DNA of 64,000 bases from Paenibacillus sp. J5C2022 (GCF_025567625.1 NZ_JAOQJC010000005.1:186001-250000), one strand, 5' to 3'; shown: positions 17,544 through 25,524, numbered from the stretch's first letter. Program-made: numbers and translations. Notes: a model not told the origin generated them from the letters alone.

Positions 17544-18578
17544 GTGAGAGTGCATGAAGCGGCCGCCAAGGTAGGAGCAAGCCCCCGGGCTTTGCGCTTC
17601 TATGAAGAGAAGGGTCTCATTGCCCCGGTCAAACAAGACAATAACGGCTACAGAATATACAAGGATACCGATGTGGATCGGCTGCGGTGGATTGTCGCGC
17701 TGAGAGAGCTTGGATTATCCATCGCCCAAATTAAAAATGCGCTTGCTTCAATCGATAAGCCGAGTGCCTTTTTGGAGAAAGTGGATGCCGCCCGGGGAAA
17801 GCTTTACGAAGAATGGCTTGCTGCTTCGCAAATGCTGCGTGCCTTCGATGAAACATTAGCGCGATGGCATCAAAAGGAAAACATATCGTTAGATGAAGCA
17901 GAAGCAGCCGCTGAGAACATTCGCTCCATCCGCAGCCTGCGCGATAAGTGGAGCGATAAGTGGGACTTTGACGGCATTGCGCGGCAATACGGTACGCATG
18001 CTCCTCTGACCGTCCTGCAACATTTCATCAGCCCGTCCGCTTATGACGCAGCACTGGCGCAAACACTGGAATGGCTTGATCCGCAAATGGAAGAAAAGGG
18101 ACTTGAGCTGGGAGCGGGCAGCGGCAATTTAACGATGCTGCTGGCCGAATCGGGAGCGCAGTTGACAATTGTGGAGCAATCGGTGGGGATGCTAGCCATT
18201 TTACGCCAGCGAGTGCCACAAGTTACGGCACGGCGCGGCAATATGCTCAGCTTACCTGTTGCTTCAAGCCATTACAACTTCATCGCAACCAGCTTTGCCA
18301 TGCAATATCTTGACCGCCAGCAGCAGCTGCTTGCACTCCAAGAGATGGACCGTGTGCTGCTGGTCGGCGGAAGACTGGTCATTTCGGGATTAATGGCGAT
18401 TGAAAGCGGGAGTCAACAGGCAGATAAGCCTAAAAGCCCGAATCACGAAGAAGCTGCTCATGCCATCACACCTTCCACTCTGTCTGAGCTGACGGGCTGG
18501 CTAAAGCAGCATCATTATGATGTTGTCTCCCGGCATATAACGGAGTCGATTCACATTATTATTGCTGTGAAAATGTAA
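17544..18578 (+). CDS. MerR-type regulator fused to a SAM-dependent methyltransferase
   Basis: 344 aa, two domains. Residues 1-70 form a MerR winged HTH (RVHEAAAKVGASPRALRFYEEKGL, GYRIYKDTDVDRLRWI), followed by a helical linker. Residues about 145-344 are a class I methyltransferase with motif I GLELGAGSGNLTMLLAE, acidic motif II near TIVEQS, and a post-motif segment MDRVLLVGGRLVISG. The methyl acceptor is unknown; the domain may serve as a SAM or substrate sensor rather than an enzyme. Start GTG 17544 has AGGAGGTG with a seven-base spacer. Codon use is somewhat more AT-rich than mtn genes. It is convergent with the ABC operon, with only 13 bp between stops. Confidence 0.86.
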   Translation: MRVHEAAAKVGASPRALRFYEEKGLIAPVKQDNNGYRIYKDTDVDRLRWIVALRELGLSIAQIKNALASIDKPSAFLEKVDAARGKLYEEWLAASQMLRAFDETLARWHQKENISLDEAEAAAENIRSIRSLRDKWSDKWDFDGIARQYGTHAPLTVLQHFISPSAYDAALAQTLEWLDPQMEEKGLELGAGSGNLTMLLAESGAQLTIVEQSVGMLAILRQRVPQVTARRGNMLSLPVASSHYNFIATSFAMQYLDRQQQLLALQEMDRVLLVGGRLVISGLMAIESGSQQADKPKSPNHEEAAHAITPSTLSELTGWLKQHHYDVVSRHITESIHIIIAVKM

Positions 18579-18591
18579 AAGCGGGGAACCA

Positions 18592-19272
18592 TTATGCGTC
18601 TCTAGCAGTGATCAGATCATTCTCGTGTTTTATATTTTTATGAGTACTTATTATTTTTCCATCAGAGATCGTAAAGGTGTGGTCACATAATAATTGGATA
18701 TCTTCTTTGTTATGAGATGTCATTACGATTAGCTTTTGCTCTGCTCTCAGCTTCTCTAACACCTCTCTTAATGTTCCCACAGAAGTTTCGTCCAAGGCAT
18801 TAAAAGGTTCATCTAATATGATAATTTGTTGGTTTTCCATGATAGCCTGAATAATCCCTAATTTTTGCTTCATTCCTAATGAGTACTTTTTGAATTTTTT
18901 ATCATTTTCCCAATCTAATCCAAGCATGTTCATATAATATTGGATATCTTCATTTTTAGTTACATTTCTTATTTTAGCTAACATTTGTAAATTCGCATAT
19001 CCCGTTAGATGACCTAGGAAGCTTGGTTTTTCAAGTAATATGCCTAACTTATCAGGAAATGAAATATCCTTCCCCAACACTTTCCCATCTATTCTAACCT
19101 CTCCATTAGTGGGCAGTATTAGGCCAGCGACCATTCTCAAAAGCATGGTTTTACCGCTTCCGTTCCTACCCACTACTCCGTATATATTTCCACTTTCTAA
19201 AGACACATTTATATTGTCAAGAACATTAACTTTACCGATTACCTTGGTGAAATTGGTTGTTTCAATCTTCAT
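18592..19272 (-). CDS. ABC transporter ATP-binding protein
   Basis: Nucleotide-binding subunit, 226 aa, one domain. Walker A GRNGSGKT (about 35-42), Q-loop region GILLEKPSFLG, a signature variant YSLGMKQKLG, Walker B IIILDEPFNALDE, and the H-loop His in MTSHNKE. The SLGMKQ-type signature is common in ABC-2 exporters for peptides, antibiotics and lantibiotic immunity. AT-rich. The ATG at 19272 has AAGGAG ten bases upstream and overlaps the preceding membrane gene by 11 bp. Last gene of the island operon; its partners are the three membrane proteins upstream. Confidence 0.93.
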   Translation of the reverse strand: MKIETTNFTKVIGKVNVLDNINVSLESGNIYGVVGRNGSGKTMLLRMVAGLILPTNGEVRIDGKVLGKDISFPDKLGILLEKPSFLGHLTGYANLQMLAKIRNVTKNEDIQYYMNMLGLDWENDKKFKKYSLGMKQKLGIIQAIMENQQIIILDEPFNALDETSVGTLREVLEKLRAEQKLIVMTSHNKEDIQLLCDHTFTISDGKIISTHKNIKHENDLITARDA

Positions 19273-19957
19273 GAAAGGACAACTCCTTCGTAATCATATT
19301 TCTTTGAATAAGGACAACTAGCACGATAACAAGGACTATACTTTCAAGAACATGTAATATTGTAGTCATTGGGCTACTGGATCGAGGCAAAATATAAAAA
19401 AAAGCGTCCTGATAATGATTGGTCAAAGCTAAAAAAATTAAAATGCTCACCATTATCATAAACGTATTTGCTTTCGTAAACTTCAGTAATAGATATACCT
19501 GAGCAAAAGCTATAATTACACAAAACAAGTAGACTCGCGCTATAACCTCAACCGTATTCATATTGATGGTTTGAAACCCTTTGAAATCATTTGAAACGAT
19601 GTCAAAAAGCAATGCTATCAAATAAAACAGTATAACAAATGCTGCGGTAATCATTAAAGCTCCTTTTAATAAAGCTTTTAACCAAGCGTTTTTATTCCCA
19701 TATCGAACTAATAAGTTGTCAGAATTATCAACATAAAAGGCAATATAGTCAATAAGTGTAACCTGCAATAATAAAACTATCATAACGAATAAGCTTTTTA
19801 ATAATATTTCATTTAAAGGCTTACCTCCAAACACAGTTTGAAACATTGTTGCAGGATCACTGATGCCAGTACTTTTCAAATAACCGTAACTAATCAGAAT
19901 GCTTCCCACTAAAGTAATAAGAGAGAATGGTTTTACATGCCTGAACACGCTGATCAT
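19262..19957 (-). CDS. Membrane protein, probable ABC permease subunit (DUF2705-like)
   Basis: 231 aa, about six hydrophobic segments (around 15-30, 50-75, 95-120, 140-160, 165-180, 200-222). No catalytic motif. The loop VRYGNKNAWLKALLKG before a membrane segment recalls small permeases annotated as DUF2705 that accompany ABC ATPases; this is from memory and needs a profile search. Start ATG 19957 overlaps the stop of the upstream membrane gene as ATGA. Very AT-rich. Likely forms the transmembrane part of an exporter with its neighbours. Confidence 0.75.
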   Translation of the reverse strand: MISVFRHVKPFSLITLVGSILISYGYLKSTGISDPATMFQTVFGGKPLNEILLKSLFVMIVLLLQVTLIDYIAFYVDNSDNLLVRYGNKNAWLKALLKGALMITAAFVILFYLIALLFDIVSNDFKGFQTINMNTVEVIARVYLFCVIIAFAQVYLLLKFTKANTFMIMVSILIFLALTNHYQDAFFYILPRSSSPMTTILHVLESIVLVIVLVVLIQRNMITKELSFHED

Positions 19958-20592
19958 ATAAAATCCCTCTTCTCATTAATCCTGATGTTTAATAGTAGTG
20001 TAATCAAAACTATACCTATCATCCAGTAATAAGATGCCGATCCTTTGTGAAAGACCCATGAAAATAACAAGCCTGTATCTAGTGAAGAGAATTTCTCGAT
20101 AAATGGTATAAACACCAGAAGTTCTAAAGCCATCCATGAAAACACCATTATTGTGCAATGTCTTCTCAAACTCCTGTTGTTAGTACACTTCAAACAAGAC
20201 ATTATATTTGCAAATATGATAACCCCTAATAAATATCTGAAATACCAGTCTGTCAGCTGCAGCATAAAACTCTGTTCTCTAAGTAACAATGCTCCGAGTA
20301 TAATAAACAGGAACATAATACTTAGACAGAGCAACCCTAATGTATAATATCCGAGCAATTCTCTTTTGAGTATTTGTCTTCTATTTTCCATTCGGACATA
20401 CGATAACTGATTAAAGTAGCTGCCTTCAATAGCCAAGCCAACAGTAATGACAGAAATAAATTGAAACACATAGAACTTATCAAATATCCATTGATTGAAC
20501 CAAATATGACCAGCAGGCAATTTAAACAAGAATACGATTCCGCTCATTGCGATATAGATGGTGAACGCGCAGACAAATAGAAATCTAATCAT
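19954..20592 (-). CDS. Membrane protein, probable ABC permease subunit
   Basis: About 212 aa from ATG 20592 (MIRFLFVCAF), with about six hydrophobic segments and no recognised motif. That ATG overlaps the stop of the upstream permease (ATGATTAG), with a weak GAGA site before it. A GTG at 20622 would add ten residues (QFFIKREIV type) but has no ribosome site. Lys/Arg-rich cytoplasmic loops (MENRRQILKRELLG, CTNNRSLRRHC) fit a permease. Tight coupling to the genes on both sides implies one complex. Confidence 0.72.
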   Translation of the reverse strand: MIRFLFVCAFTIYIAMSGIVFLFKLPAGHIWFNQWIFDKFYVFQFISVITVGLAIEGSYFNQLSYVRMENRRQILKRELLGYYTLGLLCLSIMFLFIILGALLLREQSFMLQLTDWYFRYLLGVIIFANIMSCLKCTNNRSLRRHCTIMVFSWMALELLVFIPFIEKFSSLDTGLLFSWVFHKGSASYYWMIGIVLITLLLNIRINEKRDFI

Positions 20593-21433
20593 AACAATTT
20601 CTCGTTTTATAAAAAACTGCACCCATTAACAATACATTCACCAACATCCATCCTCCAATAACGAAGATCACAACTTGCCAGTTTATCCCTGTTATCCCAA
20701 CTGCCGCTAGAGGCTGCAATATGATCCGAATGTTATAGAGGGATAGACTCGGGTAGGAATCAGCGATATAGCTAATGCCATATAGGATAATGACAGGAAT
20801 GATAAGTATAACGTACCTATTCTTTAAATTTAATAACATACTAATGCAAAGTGAAAACACAACGAACATAGAGATGGCTAAGGCATTCATCAATGTATAA
20901 ATTTGAACCATATTCATTGGATTCGACAAAAAAGCATCATATACAAAGCTTCCTTTTTGCGGAATGGAGAAACTATATTGCTCTGTCTTATGGACTGTGT
21001 CAGGGAATAGCGTATAGGTCATTAAAACATTAATCTCCAAAGTAACGAATACTGCAAGGAACGACAGTGTACTCGTTGAAATGAACTTTGAAATAAAATA
21101 CGCACCTTTACCTCCTCTAGTAATTTGATACATATACAATGAAGTGTTCTTATCTTCATGATAGATTAACCCGGTAAATAGCACAGCAAATATCCAAAAT
21201 GCAGTATTGTATATATGATTCCCCCAACTTACAGAATTCATTAACATCCAGAATTGGAACGGGTTCTGCCCAATTGTCTGAGCTGCTTGAGCATTATTAG
21301 AAAAATGTCTAGCTACTGTGATGGGATCAATCACAGCAATAATAAGCAATATCAAAACTGTGATTACTATTTTTTTATCTGTTATCAGTCTTTTGAAATC
21401 AATTTTCAGATAATTCACAAGCGAATTCCTCAC
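20585..21433 (-). CDS. ABC-2-type permease-like membrane protein
   Basis: 282 aa from GTG 21433, which has a strong AAGGAGAGG nine bases upstream; the open frame extends to 21553 but the added Cys-rich segment runs through the intergenic hairpin and is not credible. About six membrane segments with an amphipathic start (VNYLKIDFKRLITDKK), as in ABC-2 permeases. YHEDKNTSLYMYQITRGGKGAYFISKF matches the cytoplasmic loop style of that family. It follows the small exported protein gene after a hairpin. Substrate unknown. Confidence 0.8.
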   Translation of the reverse strand: MRNSLVNYLKIDFKRLITDKKIVITVLILLIIAVIDPITVARHFSNNAQAAQTIGQNPFQFWMLMNSVSWGNHIYNTAFWIFAVLFTGLIYHEDKNTSLYMYQITRGGKGAYFISKFISTSTLSFLAVFVTLEINVLMTYTLFPDTVHKTEQYSFSIPQKGSFVYDAFLSNPMNMVQIYTLMNALAISMFVVFSLCISMLLNLKNRYVILIIPVIILYGISYIADSYPSLSLYNIRIILQPLAAVGITGINWQVVIFVIGGWMLVNVLLMGAVFYKTRNCYD

Positions 21434-21494
21434 TCGATTTTTCCTCTCCTTCGACAAGATCGTTTTATGAGGAGTCCCCCCCAAGTTGTAAAAT

Positions 21495-21537
21495 GAACAA
21501 ACATGGCAACATAAATTACATGTCCCCATGTTTGTTC
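21495..21537 (-). terminator. Hairpin between exported-protein and permease genes, possible leaky terminator
   Basis: Perfect 12-bp inverted repeat GAACAAACATGG / CCATGTTTGTTC with a 19-base loop. On the minus strand it is followed by ATTTTAC, a short T-run, so partial termination or 3'-end protection of the upstream message is more likely than a full stop. Confidence 0.6.
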
Positions 21538-21565
21538 CAAATCTCAAAAACATAAATCGATCCTA

Positions 21566-21982
21566 TTAGTTAGGACTCCATTCACCCTCAACAGCAACTG
21601 AAGAAGATGTAACGATAGGGTTGTCGAGGTTTAAAATTACGTTAGTACCTTTAGCAGGTACTGTGTCATAGCTTATCGTGTGATATGCCTTATCGTAAGC
21701 TACTTGATTATATGGATCTGAAAGATTAGGGTGACTTCCCCAAGCACCTTCCTTTTCTGTCCATGCTCTCACGGCTGTTCCGCTGTCTAATTTTGTGATT
21801 TTGATGCTGAAATACTTCACAGCAGTAGCATCATTAGCTCTCGCTGCGGTACTAATCTCAGTATCGCCTTGATTAGCAGGTAGACTGCCCGTGAAAGTAG
21901 CTGTGACAGCAAAAGCTGAAGTTGCAAACACTACGGAAAATGCTAGTGTGGCGATAGCCATCAGTTTACCTTTTTTCTTCAT
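21566..21982 (-). CDS. Small exported protein, DUF2712-like
   Basis: 138 aa. Signal peptide MKKKGKLMAIATLAFSVVFA... with cleavage after ATSAFA (about residue 25). The mature part is about 113 aa, has no Cys, has three Trp, and ends in a G-x-W-S-P-N tail (EGEWSPN). The layout (signal peptide, a short beta-rich domain with an AWTEKEG-like centre, the WSPN end) resembles family DUF2712, which I recall next to ABC genes; this is not verified. No double-glycine leader, so it is unlikely to be an ABC-processed bacteriocin. The ATG at 21982 has GGAGGG ten bases upstream. First gene of the operon, set apart from the transporter by a hairpin, which suggests higher expression. Confidence 0.78.
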   Translation of the reverse strand: MKKKGKLMAIATLAFSVVFATSAFAVTATFTGSLPANQGDTEISTAARANDATAVKYFSIKITKLDSGTAVRAWTEKEGAWGSHPNLSDPYNQVAYDKAYHTISYDTVPAKGTNVILNLDNPIVTSSSVAVEGEWSPN

Positions 21983-22021
21983 TTTAAATTTTCCCTCCAT
22001 CAATTTACTTTTTTGTTTATT

Positions 22022-22067
22022 TTTGGGTACCCAAATTAATATTAGTTCAAACTCTATTAAATGTCAC
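22022..22067 (-). promoter_or_regulatory. Promoter and palindromic operator candidate of the AT-rich operon
   Basis: On the minus strand -35 GTGACA (22067-22062), 17 bp, -10 TAATAT (22044-22039). Just downstream, near the expected start, lies the perfect 14-bp palindrome TTTGGGTACCCAAA (22022-22035), well placed for repressor binding. The regulator is not identified. Confidence 0.55.
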
Positions 22068-22424
22068 TAGGCGAACAGAACTATTTTTTCAACCTAAATT
22101 ACGAAAATGCAGCTACATAAAAAACTAAAAAAGTACCCTGATCATTCCTAACTTATAAATAGAAACCCGGAAATGACCCATCAGGTTGCACTAGATTTAT
22201 AAATGTCTGAAAAAGAAAAAACGGTCAGTTGGAAAGTAATCTTTCTCTTCAATCATTTGCCTAATTGGCTCTCTCCGCCTTCTGCAATAAGAACTTTGCG
22301 TTGAATAGTATACTTCTCCAACAAACGTTAGCCTTATATGAGATTCATGGAATTATACCGCCATCTTTCAGGTAGTGCCTATCACATGAGGAACTTCACC
22401 CTGTAGATACAGCACTCATGCCGA
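22068..22424. other. AT-rich stretch without a recognisable gene
   Basis: About 360 bp between the operon promoter and the dnaD terminator. Only short frames are open, for example one of about 20 codons on the minus strand around 22255-22325 that begins without a ribosome site. It may hold remnants of a lost gene from the inserted block. No terminal repeat, tRNA or riboswitch pattern was recognised. Confidence 0.5.
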
Positions 22425-22463
22425 AGAAAAAAGATGACCTCTGATACATACAGAAATCATCTT
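22425..22463 (-). terminator. Terminator after dnaD
   Basis: Imperfect 33-bp inverted repeat (AAGATGA/TCATCTT arms, inner TCTG/CAGA) followed on the minus strand by TTTTTTCTT. It ends minus-strand transcription 85 bp after dnaD and shields the AT-rich operon from read-through. Confidence 0.8.
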
Positions 22464-22547
22464 ATAACATTCTTGAAATATAGAAATCTTTCGTCAGCTT
22501 TTGTTTCTGGATCAAAGTTGAACCACATAATTAATCGAATTACGCTC

Positions 22548-23237
22548 TTACTGCTTGCTTGTTCCGTAGTGCTGCTTCGCGTGGGCTCTGGCCTCGTCGG
22601 GATTGGTCACACGATTGCGGCTCCACTCGAACAGAATACGGTCGATATAGCGCAAGTTCAGCTTGCCTGCGAATACCGCTTCCTTCAATGCGAATCGGAT
22701 AATCTCCTCCGTATAGCCGTCCACATCCAGCCAGCTGCTGATCGTCTCGCATTCCATCGGCGACAGCAGCCTGCCCAGCTCTTGCTCGAATACGGTGAAC
22801 AGATCGTTCTCCAGCTGACGCTTCACGTGCGAAGCGTTCGGCTTGTAGTCGGCCCGCTTGGATTGACGCTTCCGATCAGACGACCATTCTGCGGCCTTCA
22901 GCAGCCAGCCGTTCCAATTATACCGCTCCGCTTGCATCCCATTCGTCTCGTCTATGTATTCGTCGATCGTGAGGAAGCCGTCCTTCATCAGTCTTCCGAT
23001 CCAGGCACTAACGTTCTTCTCGCTGGCACCCATCCGTACTGCCAGCTGCTCCGGCGTCGGGAAATCATTATGCTCCGCTTCGCGGAACATCATCAGCTGC
23101 AGCAGCAATATAACCTCCGTGTCCGACAGCCCCAGCTCCTTGTAGCTGCGCAGCAGAACGGACGGCAAGTAAGCGCCGCCATCTCCCATTGCGGCCGCCA
23201 TGCCGTGAGAATAGGCCTTCCATAGCTCGTCACTCAA
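22548..23237 (-). CDS. dnaD: DNA replication initiation protein DnaD
   Basis: Primosome component that remodels DNA during initiation and restart with DnaA, DnaB and DnaI. About 229 aa. The N-terminal winged-helix domain (YKELGLSDTEVILLLQLM) and C-terminal DnaD domain (about 130-205; LSPMECETISSWLDVDGYTEEIIRFALKEAV) end in the conserved YIDRILFEW motif. Start is uncertain: TTG 23237 is nine bases after AGGAG, while GTG 23246 is right on it. In Bacillus asnS, dnaD and nth are neighbours; here neither flank carries them. Confidence 0.92.
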   Translation of the reverse strand: MSDELWKAYSHGMAAAMGDGGAYLPSVLLRSYKELGLSDTEVILLLQLMMFREAEHNDFPTPEQLAVRMGASEKNVSAWIGRLMKDGFLTIDEYIDETNGMQAERYNWNGWLLKAAEWSSDRKRQSKRADYKPNASHVKRQLENDLFTVFEQELGRLLSPMECETISSWLDVDGYTEEIIRFALKEAVFAGKLNLRYIDRILFEWSRNRVTNPDEARAHAKQHYGTSKQ

Positions 23238-23332
23238 TTCCAGCACTCTCCTCTTCTCATCTCACTTCGGCCCCCGAATGCAATACATGCTTGCATCCCC
23301 TGCAGAAGATACAAGCATGCATGCCATTGCTG

Positions 23333-24538
23333 CTATTGAGCTGCTTTCACAAGCGCATAGGTGTCCCGGGCAATGAGCAATTCCTCATTCGTCGGCACGA
23401 CCAGCACCTTCACCCTGGAATTGTCCGTCGATATTTCGCGCGCTTCCTTGCTTCGTACGGCATTCCGCTCTTCATCCAGCTCCATTCCGAGGAATGTCAA
23501 TCCTTCCACAACGGCTTGACGCAATACAGCGGAGTTCTCGCCGACCCCTGCTGTGAATACGAGCACGTCCATTCCGTTCATGGCTGCAGCATATGCGCCG
23601 ATATATTTCTTCACGCGGTAGACATACATATCGAATGCCAGCTTCGCATTCTTGTCCCCTTCGTTCATTGCTTCCGTCACTTCTCTCATGTCGCTGCTAA
23701 GTCCGGATATCGCCAGCATGCCGCTGTGCTTGTTCAGCATGGAGCTGGCTTCGTTCAGCGTCAGCTCCTCCTTGTTCATGACGTAGGGCACGATGGCGGG
23801 ATCGATATCGCCGCTGCGCGTCCCCATCATTAGCCCTTCCAACGGCGTCATGCCCATGCTGGTATCCATCGACTTGCCGTCCATAATCGCGGTGCAGCTG
23901 GCACCGTTGCCGATATGGCAGGTAACCATCTTGATCGATTCCAGCGGCTTATTCAGCACGCGAGCCGCTTTATTGCTCACGTAGGCGTGCGAAGTGCCGT
24001 GGAAGCCGTAGCGGCGAACGCCGTGTCTGCGATACAATACGGTCGGAATCGGATACAGATAGGAGGTGTCCGGCATCGTCTGATGGAACGCCGTATCGAA
24101 GACGACCGCTTGCGGCACCCCGGGCAATACATTCTCGACAGCAGTAATGCCCATCATATGAGCCGGATTGTGAAGCGGTGCAAGATCGAACAGCCGTTTA
24201 ATCTCCTTCTTCACTTCCGTCGTGACGAGAGCAGAGCTCTTGAACACCTCGCCGCCGTGCACGATCCGATGGCCGACCGCCTCGATCTCCGACATGGAAG
24301 TGACGACGCCATGCTCCTTGTGCGTGAGCATATCGATAACCCGCTTCACTGCCGTTACATGATCCAGTATTTCGCTGACGTCGCGAACCTCGGGAGCGCC
24401 GACAGGCTCATGCGTGACGATCGAGGAGTCCATCCCGATCCGTTCAACCCGTCCGCTTGCGAGTACGGACTCGTCCGACATGTCGTACAGCTGATATTTC
24501 AATGAAGAGCTTCCTGCGTTAATTACGAGTACTTTCAT
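23333..24538 (-). CDS. ackA: Acetate kinase
   Basis: Reversible phosphorylation of acetate by ATP, for overflow metabolism or acetate use. 401 aa. Signatures VLVINAGSSSLKYQL (N-terminus), GFHGTSHAYVS, HIGNGASCTAI, TRSGDIDP and FTAGVGENS are all present, so acetate kinase rather than butyrate kinase. ATG 24538 overlaps the stop of the upstream hydroxyacyl-CoA dehydrogenase by four bases. No phosphotransacetylase gene is in the window. Confidence 0.96.
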   Translation of the reverse strand: MKVLVINAGSSSLKYQLYDMSDESVLASGRVERIGMDSSIVTHEPVGAPEVRDVSEILDHVTAVKRVIDMLTHKEHGVVTSMSEIEAVGHRIVHGGEVFKSSALVTTEVKKEIKRLFDLAPLHNPAHMMGITAVENVLPGVPQAVVFDTAFHQTMPDTSYLYPIPTVLYRRHGVRRYGFHGTSHAYVSNKAARVLNKPLESIKMVTCHIGNGASCTAIMDGKSMDTSMGMTPLEGLMMGTRSGDIDPAIVPYVMNKEELTLNEASSMLNKHSGMLAISGLSSDMREVTEAMNEGDKNAKLAFDMYVYRVKKYIGAYAAAMNGMDVLVFTAGVGENSAVLRQAVVEGLTFLGMELDEERNAVRSKEAREISTDNSRVKVLVVPTNEELLIARDTYALVKAAQ

Positions 24539-25407
24539 GAGATCCGGTCCCCATCCTTATCGTATTTGAAAAATCCAGAGCCGGACTTCACGCCCAACTG
24601 GCCTGCACGCACCATCTTCTTTAACACGATCGAAGGACGGTACTTCAGCTCGCCATATTCCCTGAACATACGCTCCAGCGCAGCGAGGACGGAATCGAGG
24701 CCGAACCGGTCAGCCATCTCCAGCGGCCCGTGCTGGAACGAATAGCCGATTCGCATCGCATCGTCGATATCTTCGGCATAGGCGACGCCTTCTTCCAGCA
24801 CATGCAGCGCCTCATTAATGAATAGACAGATGAGCCTTGTCGTGACGAAGCCGGGCGATTCGAATACCATGACACCTTTCTTCTGAATAATCTCCTCTAC
24901 GAAATGCTTCGTTTCCTTGAACGTTTCGTCAGAGGTTTTCAGTCCACGCACAATTTCCACCAGATCAATCTTGAATACAGGATATATGAAATGAATGCCG
25001 ATTACCCGATCGGGACGCTTCGTTACACTGGCCAATTCCGTCAAGCTCAGCGTCGAGGTATTGCTCGCCAAGATGGCATTCTGCGCGCAAATGCCGTCAA
25101 TGTGGCGGAATACTTCTTTCTTGGCTTCCAGATCCTCCGAGATCGTCTCGATAACGAGCTCGCAATTCGCTAACGCATCGTAACCGCCTTCTGTATGAAT
25201 GCGTGACAAGATCAGCTTCTTTTCGGAAGCCGTCAGCGCCCATTTTTCAATTTGCTTATCCAAGCTTACTTCAATCATTTGTAATCCGTAAGCGAGACGC
25301 TCCGGAGTCTGCTCCACGAGCACAACATCCAGTCCGTTCGCGGCAAGCATTTCCGCGATGCCTTGTCCCATCGTGCCTACGCCGATTACGCCAACCTTTT
25401 TAATCAT
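24535..25407 (-). CDS. 3-hydroxybutyryl-CoA dehydrogenase
   Basis: NAD(P)-dependent 3-hydroxyacyl-CoA dehydrogenase, 290 aa. Rossmann loop VGVIGVGTMGQGIAEMLA, then LVIETISEDLEAKKEVF, HFIYPVFKIDLVEIV (catalytic His) and the C-terminal GPLEMADRFGLD. Family members act in butyrate or PHB metabolism or fatty-acid oxidation. ATG 25407 is 12 bases after AAGGAG; the frame opens at TTG 25428 but that lies on the ribosome site. Translationally coupled to ackA (ATGA), an unusual pairing. Confidence 0.93.
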   Translation of the reverse strand: MIKKVGVIGVGTMGQGIAEMLAANGLDVVLVEQTPERLAYGLQMIEVSLDKQIEKWALTASEKKLILSRIHTEGGYDALANCELVIETISEDLEAKKEVFRHIDGICAQNAILASNTSTLSLTELASVTKRPDRVIGIHFIYPVFKIDLVEIVRGLKTSDETFKETKHFVEEIIQKKGVMVFESPGFVTTRLICLFINEALHVLEEGVAYAEDIDDAMRIGYSFQHGPLEMADRFGLDSVLAALERMFREYGELKYRPSIVLKKMVRAGQLGVKSGSGFFKYDKDGDRIS

Positions 25408-25469
25408 GTAGTGATAATGCTCCTTCAAGTCATAAATTTCACACGCACCTTTATTATAACGGTTTTCAA

Positions 25470-25502
25470 TAAAAAAAGAAGGCAGTCACTGTCACTGCCT
25501 TC
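25470..25502 (-). terminator. Terminator after the FtsH-like gene
   Basis: Nine-base arms GAAGGCAGT / ACTGCCTTC around a seven-base loop, followed on the minus strand by eight T-equivalents (the A-run 25470-25477). It separates the protease unit from hbd-ackA. Confidence 0.88.
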
Positions 25503-25524
25503 AAATTGTTAGAAAGTTGAACGC

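Noticed and set aside
20593..20622. GTG start for the second permease
   Set aside because: No ribosome-binding site; the ATG at 20592 overlaps the upstream stop in a normal coupling arrangement. Not fully excluded.
21434..21553. N-terminal extension of the first permease with a Cys-rich segment
   Set aside because: It would be translated from the intergenic hairpin; GTG 21433 has a strong ribosome site and begins a typical permease N-terminus.
21566..21982. Reading the exported protein as a lantibiotic or double-glycine bacteriocin
   Set aside because: It has a standard Sec signal peptide, no Cys, no GG leader, and a 113-residue mature part.
22240..22424. Possible transposase remnant upstream of the AT-rich operon
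   Set aside because: Only fragments of about 20 codons in mixed frames, with no recognisable transposase motif or terminal repeats.
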